From an uncultured Collinsella sp. (GTDB taxonomy: Bacteria; Actinomycetota; Coriobacteriia; Coriobacteriales; Coriobacteriaceae): 59,544 nucleotides of DNA. The first letter of the stretch is position 1; each line of letters begins with the position of its first letter. The position numbers and the translations under genes are program-made. The notes under the pieces were generated by a model. That model did no database searches and was not told the origin of the DNA. It was given only the letters and a program-made list of their open reading frames with translations. Below are positions 52,214 through 59,544 of the stretch, one piece after another. The stretch covers positions 1 through 59,544 of the forward strand of contig UQUL01000010.1 of assembly GCA_900544235.1 (NCBI GenBank), in the 5' to 3' direction.

Positions 52214-55200
52214 CTACACGTCCCTCCTTACAAACGTTCCTTCGTGGTTATACGAGCAGCGCGCATGCGCGGCTTGCGCCGATGTCGGATCGACCGCCGT
52301 CACGACGCCCGCCTCGAGTTCGCGCAGCCGCTCGGCAATGCCGGTCTCCACGCGATCGAGCAGCACATCGAAGTCCATGTTGCCGCCCTCGCCCGGGAAG
52401 CCCTTCTTAAGGCCCGGGATGCGACCGTCGCCGCGCTCTTCCTCGAGCAGCTCGGCACTTGCGGCGCCGCGCAGCGCGGGCTTGCCGCCCTTGGTCGAAA
52501 AATAGAGCGCAGCACGGGTATCTAGGCCCAGCGCCCGACGCATGGCCTGCGCGTAGATGAGTGTCTGGGTATGGGGCGGCAGCCAACGCGGGTCGTCGAT
52601 AGGGGCCTCGCCCGACTCTTCGTCGCGCACCGTGGGGTCGGCAAGCTTAAACTCCTCGACACCCGAACGATGCTTGTAGTCAATCACCACGGCGCGATTC
52701 TCAGCATCCACGTCAACGCGGTCGATGCGCCCACCGAGCGGCCAACCGGCATACTCGACCTGAAGCTCGTTGAACGCAAACTCCAGATAGCGCGGCGCGA
52801 AGGGCGCGAGCGCCTCGGACTCGTAGGCGAGCACGCCCTCCAGCTGCGGCAAGATCTCGGCCACCTGGCGCTCCTCCACTGGAGAGAGCGGCACCAGCGG
52901 GCCCTCGGTACCGCGCTTGCCGGCGTGCTCGGCCAAGGTCTCGTCAAAGACCTCGCGCAGTAGATCCTGTGCGCGTGGCAGATTCATGGGCGTCACGCGC
53001 TCCATGCCCTCTTGGGGCAGACGGGCATGCAGGTGTTCCAGCACGTCGTGAACGAAGTTGCCCTTCTCCATGTTGCCAAAATCCGCGTCGATAGACTGGG
53101 GCTTGACGCGATACGAGACAAACCAGCACAGCGGGCAGGTGGAATAGGCCTCGATCTGCGAGGCGGACGTCAGGCGCGGCACAAGCGGCGCGTCCTCGCC
53201 CTCGCCATCGCGACGACGCAGGACCAAATACGGCACGGCCTCGGCACTCAGATGCTGAGGGGCTTCACAGGTCACGCGCTCGCGCTTGAGACCTTCGCCT
53301 GCCGCGGGATCGAAGTCCCTTACGATATCGCCCTCACCCACGCACGTCGCCTTGTCGGCGCCAGTGGCCTTAGCATCGTCAGTGGCCTTGTCGGCGTCAG
53401 CGACCTTAGCGTCGTCAGCTGCCTTGTCGGCGTCTGCGGCCTTAGCAGCTTCAGCAACCTCGGCATGCGCCCGTAACTCGGTCCACACGGCAGCCGGATA
53501 GCACTCGCGCGCCTGGCGATCGTGCGTCACGCGCGCAAGCGCAACCGGGCCGCGTGCCGCCTGCATCGCGTGGCCAAAGCGCACGCGCAGCAAGGCCGCG
53601 GGCTCAAGCGTCACGCCCTCGCGACCAAGGCTCGCCGCCAGCGTGGCCAGCGGCCCCTCCTCGTGTGAGAGCGGATAGCTGTCCAGATCGACATCGGCAA
53701 ACAGCACGGCATCGTAGCTGCCGGGGCGCAGAGCCGCCGCATCGGCAAGCGAAGCAAAACGAACCTGAGCACGTGGCGCACGGTCAACCTCGTGGGTCTC
53801 GTAATCGTAGGCGGCGCTACGCTTGTCCACCTTGGTGCGAATGCCATCGAGCACGGGCACGGTTGCGGCCTGCGACACGTCGAGCGCGCGGGCGCCATTC
53901 ATAAGGATGTCGATGGCGTGGCGCAGCAGGGCCACCTCCGCCTGGCGACGGGCTTGGCCATCCAAGCTGCCCAGCGAGCGATCGGGCAACGCCTCGGCAA
54001 CGGCAAGCATGGCCTTGAGCGCCGTCACGGGCTTGTCACGCCACAGCGCCTGGAACACGTCCGAGACCACGCACGGTACGTTCTTAAACCAGTTCTCGTC
54101 GCTCGCCGCCTTGCGCGCGCCCCTCACCTGGCCCTGAACGCTCTGCAGCAGGCTCTTAACGCCCGCGGTAGTCTTGCTGCGCGAAAGACGCATATTCTTA
54201 TCGAAGGTACGGGCATTGACGGCATCAGCGCCCGAAAGCGGACTGTAGATCCAGTCGGTAAGCTCCGGCGCGGGCCACCACTCGGTCTTTGACGCCATGC
54301 CCTCATCGGCGGCCTTCATGCGCTCGATCAGGCCGGCAAGCGCCGCAAGCTGCCTGCCCGCAATGGATTGGGAAAACGCCGTGAACTCAGTTGTCTCGGC
54401 GGCGATATGACGAGCCGCCAGACGAGAGGCGAGCTCACCGAACAGCCGGGATGCCCGGGCAGAAACGACGAGCACGTGCGCGGGGTCGGCAGGCGTTGCC
54501 GTAGCTTTATCGGCCTTGGACTCCTTGTGCGATTTCACCAACTTATCGATGGCGTCCGCATAAGCATGGGCACGGGCATGGGGGCCGGCGACCTCAATAA
54601 AGGCAGGCTGAGCGGCGGTCCCGCAAGCGGCATCAGACGCGACGGCGTCCTCCCCCAGCGGCGCGATCTCAAACAGCACACCGCGGGCATCAAATGCCGC
54701 GGCAAGCTCCTCGCGCATCGCCGCCTGCTCGCGGGCAAGCAGCACGACAACCTCTCCCCCATTGTTCGCCACGGCAGACAGCAGCTCGAGCAGGCCGTGC
54801 GTAAACGACGTGATACCGCGCACGCATACGGCGCGGGTACACGCCGGCAGGTTATCGGCCAGGGCACCAGCCATAATGTCAGCTGCCTCGCAGGGCTCGA
54901 CCATGTCTCGACGGTCCAAACCGCCCGCGTAGGCACGCAAAAGCTCGAACACACGAGCCTCGGCATCGCTTTTTGGCTCAGGCTGGCAATTGTTGCCACG
55001 GCATCGCTCGGCCGTCGTCCCCGCCACACCCGGCAGCACATCGCGGGCCATGCGCGCAAGCATGCGCACCGTGCCCTGGCTGCGCGAAAGCGGCTGCAGG
55101 TCGGCATCGTCGAGACGCGTGACCATGTCCGAGAACAGCATCTGGCGCTGCAGGTTGTCGACGAAACCGCGCCCGTCGCCCAAAAGCTCCCAAAGCGAGC

Positions 55201-55402
55201 GAAGCCACGATGTAGGCGTCTTGTAGTCGATACCCAGCGAAACGCCGGCTTCCGCCGCATCATGACGGCACAGGTCGAGCTCGGCAAACGTAGGTGCCAG
55301 CAACACGGCACGCCCGTGGCGGGCAATAAGGTCGGCAAGCAACGACGACTCGGCATCGCTCAAATCCGTGCCGGCATTGGTGGTATAGATTCGAACAGGC
55401 AT
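52214..55402 (-). CDS. addB: AddB-like helicase/nuclease subunit
   Basis: 1062 aa. The N-terminal helicase-like part lacks a visible Walker A (IYTTNAGTDLSDAESS where GxxGxGKS is expected), as in inactive AddB/RexB helicases. The PD-(D/E)XK nuclease part contains SASQIEAYSTCPLCWFVSYRV (about 745-765), RIDRVDVDAENRAVVIDYKHRSG (about 897-919) and a final Cys near HARCSYNHEG. Only some of the four cluster cysteines of B. subtilis AddB are seen, so its iron-sulfur site may be incomplete. An Ala-Asp-Lys repeat (about 650-685) is an insertion. It lies 3 bp before addA, and the two act as one complex. Confidence 0.88.
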   Translation of the reverse strand: MPVRIYTTNAGTDLSDAESSLLADLIARHGRAVLLAPTFAELDLCRHDAAEAGVSLGIDYKTPTSWLRSLWELLGDGRGFVDNLQRQMLFSDMVTRLDDADLQPLSRSQGTVRMLARMARDVLPGVAGTTAERCRGNNCQPEPKSDAEARVFELLRAYAGGLDRRDMVEPCEAADIMAGALADNLPACTRAVCVRGITSFTHGLLELLSAVANNGGEVVVLLAREQAAMREELAAAFDARGVLFEIAPLGEDAVASDAACGTAAQPAFIEVAGPHARAHAYADAIDKLVKSHKESKADKATATPADPAHVLVVSARASRLFGELASRLAARHIAAETTEFTAFSQSIAGRQLAALAGLIERMKAADEGMASKTEWWPAPELTDWIYSPLSGADAVNARTFDKNMRLSRSKTTAGVKSLLQSVQGQVRGARKAASDENWFKNVPCVVSDVFQALWRDKPVTALKAMLAVAEALPDRSLGSLDGQARRQAEVALLRHAIDILMNGARALDVSQAATVPVLDGIRTKVDKRSAAYDYETHEVDRAPRAQVRFASLADAAALRPGSYDAVLFADVDLDSYPLSHEEGPLATLAASLGREGVTLEPAALLRVRFGHAMQAARGPVALARVTHDRQARECYPAAVWTELRAHAEVAEAAKAADADKAADDAKVADADKATDDAKATGADKATCVGEGDIVRDFDPAAGEGLKRERVTCEAPQHLSAEAVPYLVLRRRDGEGEDAPLVPRLTSASQIEAYSTCPLCWFVSYRVKPQSIDADFGNMEKGNFVHDVLEHLHARLPQEGMERVTPMNLPRAQDLLREVFDETLAEHAGKRGTEGPLVPLSPVEERQVAEILPQLEGVLAYESEALAPFAPRYLEFAFNELQVEYAGWPLGGRIDRVDVDAENRAVVIDYKHRSGVEEFKLADPTVRDEESGEAPIDDPRWLPPHTQTLIYAQAMRRALGLDTRAALYFSTKGGKPALRGAASAELLEEERGDGRIPGLKKGFPGEGGNMDFDVLLDRVETGIAERLRELEAGVVTAVDPTSAQAAHARCSYNHEGTFVRRDV
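53348..53450. repeat. 36-bp tandem repeat inside addB
   Basis: About three copies of a 36-bp unit encode AKAADADKAADD/AKVADADKATDD-type segments. The insertion sits between the helicase-like and nuclease parts of AddB and could be length-variable between strains. Confidence 0.75.
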
Positions 55403-55485
55403 GGTCCTCCGCTCAAACTGTTCGCAATAATCAATGCATCCATCCTACCCGCCCAAGCGGACAGATTTGCCCCACGCCAACAGAT

Positions 55486-55572
55486 TTGATCCCTTGGGGA
55501 CGGAGGAAAACGGATCGTCGAGGGGGTCAGTCTAACCCGATGATCCGTTTTCCTCCGTCCCCAAGGGATCAA
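55486..55572. repeat. perfect 31-bp inverted repeat upstream of addB
   Basis: The arms 55486-55516 and 55542-55572 are exact complements (ttgatcccttggggacggagg...), separated by 25 bp that include short pyrimidine/purine matches. This would form a very stable cruciform or RNA hairpin. It lies between addB and the terminator of the YerC-like gene and looks like a dispersed palindromic repeat. Confidence 0.8.
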
Positions 55573-55598
55573 AAAACCGCCCCCGGAGGAGCGGTTTT
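55571..55598 (-). terminator. terminator of the YerC-like gene
   Basis: Minus-strand stem aaaaccgc/gcggtttt followed by tt. It is nested at the edge of the 31-bp inverted repeat and also has Ts on the other side, so it may work in both directions. Confidence 0.7.
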
Positions 55599-55623
55599 GT
55601 ACAAATCGTTTTTTTGGCGCGGC

Positions 55624-55923
55624 CTACTCGCCATCCTCCAGCTTGATGAGGATCTTGCGGTAGCCACCGTACTCGCCGTTGAGCGCCTTGGATACACGGC
55701 TCACCGTGGTGGATGAAGCGCCGGTACGCGCCTGAACCTCGACATAGGGCTCGCCCTCGTCCAGGTAACGCGCGACCTGCAGACGCTGCGATAGATCGCA
55801 AATCTCACGCGGCGTGCAGATATCGGTCAAAAACGCTTGGATATCTTTCTCGTCGTCCAAAAGGCTAAATGCGTGGACCAGCTGCTTGACATCAGGCTTG
55901 TCAAACATGTTCTCGATATTCAT
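55624..55923 (-). CDS. YerC/YecD family TrpR-related regulator
   Basis: 99 aa. The TrpR/YerC fold is recognisable: FLTDICTPREICDLSQRLQVARYLDEGEPYVEVQARTGASSTTVSRVSKALN places a helix-turn-helix at about 60-82 (YVEVQARTGASSTTVSRVSKAL). The N-terminal helices resemble TrpR, but the tryptophan pocket is not obvious, as in YerC proteins of Firmicutes. It probably binds DNA as a dimer; the ligand and targets are unknown. The start is the ATG at 55923 with a weak ggtga upstream. It stands alone. Confidence 0.88.
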   Translation of the reverse strand: MNIENMFDKPDVKQLVHAFSLLDDEKDIQAFLTDICTPREICDLSQRLQVARYLDEGEPYVEVQARTGASSTTVSRVSKALNGEYGGYRKILIKLEDGE

Positions 55924-56246
55924 CGATCACCGCCAAACCCGCCAAAAGGCATCGAAGTTGATACTGACATCGGGCATCGTTCACCCGTAATATGCAATAG
56001 GGCAACGCCTGTGGCTTTTGCCCGTAGCAGTTTAGCACACCACCAAACTAAAGCGACAAGACTCTCTGCCAGCGGCACGTTTTTTAGGACGAACGCCGTT
56101 TTGAAACCGAATGCGCACGCAAGCTCCACGAATATCTGGAACAATGGGTGCCCAAACAGGGCCGTGCCCGCGCATCTACCCGAGTTGCAAAGATGTGCGC
56201 CCCTCACGCCCCCTCCCCACGCCATGCGCAAGAAAGGATTCCCACC

Positions 56247-56612
56247 ATGCGCTTTTTGCTCAACTGGCTTTTGACCTCAATCGCCATCGCGATCGCAACG
56301 TTTCTCGTCCCCGGCATTCAGCCCTTCGGCATGGCCGACGCTTGGGTCTGCTTTGCCTTCGTGGGACTGTTCCTCAACATCGTCGACTCGCTCGTCAAGC
56401 CGTTCCTGACGGTCATCTCGCTGCCGCTCACTATTATCACGCTTGGTATTTTTCAGCTCGTAGTCAACAGCTTTATGCTCGAGCTAGCCAGCTACCTCTC
56501 CGTCAATATCCTCGGCGCTGGCATCTCTATCGCCGGCTTTGGATCGGCCTTTATGGGCAGCATCCTGGTATCCATCATGCGCAGCATACTCGACAGCATC
56601 GCCAGGAACTAA
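56247..56612 (+). CDS. phage-holin-like (PF04020/DUF360) membrane protein
   Basis: 121 aa with four hydrophobic segments (about 4-22, 28-50, 52-78 and 88-112) and conserved PGIQPFGMADAW, LNIVDSLVKPFLTVISLPLTIITLGIFQLVVNSFML and the Gly-rich SIAGFGSAFMGSILVSIM. This is the mycobacterial/Firmicute phage-holin family 4 (DUF360) pattern; despite the name it is chromosomal and its role is unknown. The ATG at 56247 follows gaaagga, and the longer upstream reading is unsupported. A terminator lies downstream. Confidence 0.88.
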   Translation: MRFLLNWLLTSIAIAIATFLVPGIQPFGMADAWVCFAFVGLFLNIVDSLVKPFLTVISLPLTIITLGIFQLVVNSFMLELASYLSVNILGAGISIAGFGSAFMGSILVSIMRSILDSIARN

Positions 56613-56649
56613 AGCGACCGGATACGGACCGCCACAACACGCCAAAACG

Positions 56650-56687
56650 AAGGCCGTCCATCGCAACGATGGGCGGCCTTGTCATTT
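56650..56687 (+). terminator. terminator after the holin-like gene
   Basis: Stem aaggccgtccatcg/cgatgggcggcctt (one G-U) with loop caa, followed by gtcattt. Confidence 0.75.
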
Positions 56688-56749
56688 GTCAAGCCTCAGA
56701 GGGCAAGAAAATCTACCATTTCTGCCCCGTCCCCAAATGGCAGGTGGGG

Positions 56750-57178
56750 CTAGATGACGTAGTCGTAGCCCTCGTTGGGGGCGACGAGCGCATCGAGCGT
56801 CACGCCATCGAGGTAGTCGTTGATGAGCTTGTCCAGGTTCTTCCACACGCCGAGTGTGGGACACTCGTCCGAACGCGAGCAGCCCTTGCAGTCGCCGTCC
56901 AGGCATGCGACCGGTGCCAGGCTGCCTTCGGTCAGGCGCAAGATCTCGCCCACCGTGTACTGCTCGGGCGGACGCGTGAGCACGTAGCCGCCGCCCTTGC
57001 CGCGCATGCCCGAGAGCATATTGGCGCGGACGAGCGTAGCCAAAATGTTCTCCAGATATTTCTCAGAAATCCCCTGACGCGCCGCGATCTCTTTGAGGGG
57101 AATGCGGCCTGCCGCCTGGTGCTCGGCCAGATCGACCATAACGCGCAGGGCATATCTGCCCTTTGTGGAAACCAACAT
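56750..57178 (-). CDS. Rrf2 family iron-sulfur regulator, probably controlling cysK
   Basis: 142 aa. The winged-helix DNA-binding part holds RYALRVMVDLAEHQAAGRIPLKEIAARQGISEKYLENILATLVRANMLSGMRGKGGGYVL. The ligand region has cysteines at 92, 97, 100 and 106 (ACLDGDCKGCSRSDEC), like IscR or cluster-holding Rrf2 members; CymR, which controls cysteine genes, belongs to the same family. It is divergent from cysK, with a shared 252-bp region containing a dyad acaaccTATAaggtttgt. Control of cysK and itself is therefore likely. The ATG at 57178 follows aaaggc. Confidence 0.85.
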   Translation of the reverse strand: MLVSTKGRYALRVMVDLAEHQAAGRIPLKEIAARQGISEKYLENILATLVRANMLSGMRGKGGGYVLTRPPEQYTVGEILRLTEGSLAPVACLDGDCKGCSRSDECPTLGVWKNLDKLINDYLDGVTLDALVAPNEGYDYVI

Positions 57179-57295
57179 ATATATTGCTGCCTTTCGGTCT
57201 TTTAATTCGTAGAAATTCTAGCCGAAAAATTGGTTTTGAAAATACCTATTCCCGTCAAGCTGGTTAATCGACTCGTAATAATCTTCTATTTCCTA

Positions 57296-57374
57296 TTGCG
57301 TTACTAGGCTTTAGTGCCTACTATGCTTGCCAACAGCAAACGAACAACCTATAAGGTTTGTGGGTTTCGCTGTT
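57296..57374 (+). promoter_or_regulatory. cysK promoter and leader with a dyad
   Basis: ttgcgt (57296-57301), a 17-base spacer and tactat (57319-57324) make a good promoter. The transcript would start near 57331, at a hairpin formed by aacagc/gctgtt (57332-57374) whose core acaacctataaggtttgt (57344-57361) is palindromic. This is a candidate site for the divergent Rrf2 regulator or an mRNA leader. The rest of 57179-57430 shows no gene. Confidence 0.6.
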
Positions 57375-57430
57375 ACACACACCGTAAAACCACACGGTAT
57401 CCAGTCATTTGAACACTTTGGAGGTTCACC

Positions 57431-58369
<939 letters not shown>

Positions 58370-58480
58370 GGCCTGTCGACCATAGGTTGAGCCCAGGACG
58401 AACCGGTCTCCTCTCTCCCGGCAGTCTGAGCCCATCCCATCAGGGCGCCCCACGAGTCGTCCGAACTTGCTACAATGTCT

Positions 58481-58519
58481 GCGGCGCGGAACCAGCCTCC
58501 CGCGCCGCTTTTCTTTTTT
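58481..58519 (+). terminator. terminator between cysK and mnmA
   Basis: Perfect 9-bp stem gcggcgcgg/ccgcgccgc followed by ttttctttttt. A promoter-like tgctacaat at 58468-58476 lies just before it, so the hairpin may end cysK or attenuate mnmA. Confidence 0.85.
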
Positions 58520-58548
58520 GGCCACATGCCACCAAGGAGAACCTCCCC

Positions 58549-59497
58549 ATGCACAACAAGCGCGTGCTCGTCGCCATGAGTGGCGGCGTCGATTCCAGCG
58601 TGACTGCCTACCTGCTCAAAAGCCAGGGCTACGAATGCGTCGGCGCCACCATGCGCCTCACCTGCCCCGCGCCCGACCCCGCCACGGGCATGAGCAAAGT
58701 CGACCGCGACATCGCCGATGCAAAGGACGTCGCCGAGCGCCTGGGGATACCCCACCATGTGCTCGACCTACAGCAGACCTTCGACCGCAACGTTATCGAG
58801 CGTTTTGTGAACGCCTACCAGGAGGGGCTGACACCCAATCCGTGCATTATCTGCAACCGCCACATTAAGTTTGGCACGCTGCTCGATGCAGCGCTGAACA
58901 TGGGCTGCGGCTACATCGCCACAGGTCACTACGCCAAAACGAGTCAGGCATCCGACGGCACCTGGCAGTTGCACCGTGGCGAGGACCCCAAGAAGGACCA
59001 GAGTTACTTTTTGTATTCGCTCACGCAGGCGCGGCTGTCGCGCACGATCTTTCCGCTGGCGGGCTTGGACAAAGAGCGCGACGTGCGCCGCATTGCCGCC
59101 GAACAGGGCTTCATCAACGCCAAGAAGGCCGAGAGCGAGGATATCTGCTTTATCGCGGACGGTGACTATGCGGGCTATATCGAGCGCCGCTGCGGACATG
59201 CCGCTGCACCGGGCGACATTGTGTGGCGCGACGGCAGCGTGGTCGGACGCCATAACGGCGCGCTGCGCTATACCATCGGCCAGCGCAAGGGCTTGGGCGT
59301 CGCGATGGCGCATCCCGTGTACGTAACGGCCGTCGACGCCACCAACAACATAGTGCATCTGGGCGAGGCCGAGGACCTGACGGCCACGGCGCTCACGGCC
59401 AACGACTGGATCTGGAGCGCCCCTGACGCACGCATGGAGGCAGAACTCACGTCCGGCGGCATTCGCGTAGGCGCCAAGTACCGCTACCGTCAGAAAG
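58549..59497 (+). CDS. mnmA: tRNA 2-thiouridylase MnmA (3' end missing)
   Basis: About 316 codons remain of the usual 350-370. MnmA adds sulfur to U34 of Lys, Glu and Gln tRNAs. The PP-loop is AMSGGVDSS (residues 9-17), the catalytic cysteines are in NPCIICN (about 100-106) and EDICF (about 200), and GHYAK, KDQSYFLYSL and the C-terminal barrel TIGQRKGLG are present. The ATG follows aaggag. The frame is cut by adapter sequence from 59498, so the last part, which contacts tRNA, is absent. The gene itself looks intact up to that point. Confidence 0.92.
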
Positions 59498-59544
59498 CTG
59501 TCTCTTATACACATCTCCGAGCCCACGAGACGCGTAGTAATCTC
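59498..59544 (+). other. Nextera adapter sequence at the end of the window (contamination)
   Basis: From 59498 the sequence is ctgtctcttatacacatct (transposase mosaic end), then ccgagcccacgagac (Read 2 adapter, 59517-59531), an 8-base index gcgtagta (59532-59539) and the start of the flow-cell adapter atctc. It is not genomic and interrupts mnmA. It also creates the well-known artefact start MGSEMCIRDS on the minus strand. Confidence 0.97.

Noticed and set aside
53348..53450. Tandem repeat in addB considered as a CRISPR-like array
   Set aside because: The units are contiguous and coding, with no spacers.
58768..59526. Minus-strand 252-aa reading frame starting MGSEMCIRDS
   Set aside because: Its N-terminus is translated adapter and the rest is antisense to mnmA.

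Overview
The window is a high-GC bacterial chromosome segment, ending in an assembled adapter. The gene set suggests a gut Coriobacteriia, most likely Collinsella or a close relative: class III Fbp, paired GtrA proteins, a cell-wall-anchored PI-PLC, a cobalamin-riboswitch surface operon, an FchA/FolD/Fhs folate module and many short palindromic intergenic repeats. The taxon is an inference from content and style. I saw no rRNA, tRNA or CRISPR array.

Layout. 1-1750: an IS110-family element with short inverted repeats, followed by a 99-nt imperfect palindrome. 1787-4221 (minus): queuosine genes queA and queH plus a DUF3267 membrane zincin. 4354-7667 (plus): a divergent methionyl-tRNA synthetase-like protein and an RsmB/RsmF-type rRNA m5C methyltransferase. 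7692-10116: an unreported 56-aa membrane protein, a TIM-barrel-like protein and a DegV protein. 10187-13454: a cluster of TTTACCA motifs, fbp and two GtrA proteins. 13614-18693 (minus): a promoter, a cobalamin riboswitch and two exported DUF4430 proteins. DUF4430 resembles the C-terminal domain of animal transcobalamin, so this looks like a surface corrinoid-capture operon and is my main candidate for a poorly described system. 18771-22582: an AarF/UbiB kinase, a phasin-like protein and a C69 dipeptidase. 22670-22901: a MITE-like element with ~38-bp terminal inverted repeats.

22939-24428: fchA and folD. FolD lacks the lysine needed for cyclohydrolase activity, so FchA probably supplies that step; fhs at 34214-35881 supplies formyl-THF, giving formate to methylene-THF in three proteins. 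24889-33032: a lipoprotein, a frameshifted Tat-exported LADTG-anchored PI-PLC, a PH-like protein, an orphan YhcG/DUF1016 nuclease, a zinc-ribbon protein with a probable nonsense mutation near its C-terminus, and a CDF cation exporter. 36028-38305: ruvC-ruvA-ruvB behind a LexA-like box. 38374-44463: an NAD-synthetase-like pseudoenzyme, a superoxide reductase lacking its desulforedoxin cysteines, and a SWIM/SNF2 helicase. 44599-55402: dnaE, addA and addB, separated by palindromic repeats. 55624-59497: a YerC/TrpR-like regulator, a small membrane protein, an Rrf2 regulator divergent from cysK, and mnmA, which is cut off by Nextera adapter sequence from 59498 to the end.

Repair and replication genes (ruvCAB, dnaE, addAB, SNF2), folate one-carbon genes and tRNA modification genes (queA, queH, mnmA) dominate. 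The accessory interest lies in the B12 operon, the mobile or palindromic repeats, and several enzymes whose catalytic signatures have been lost.
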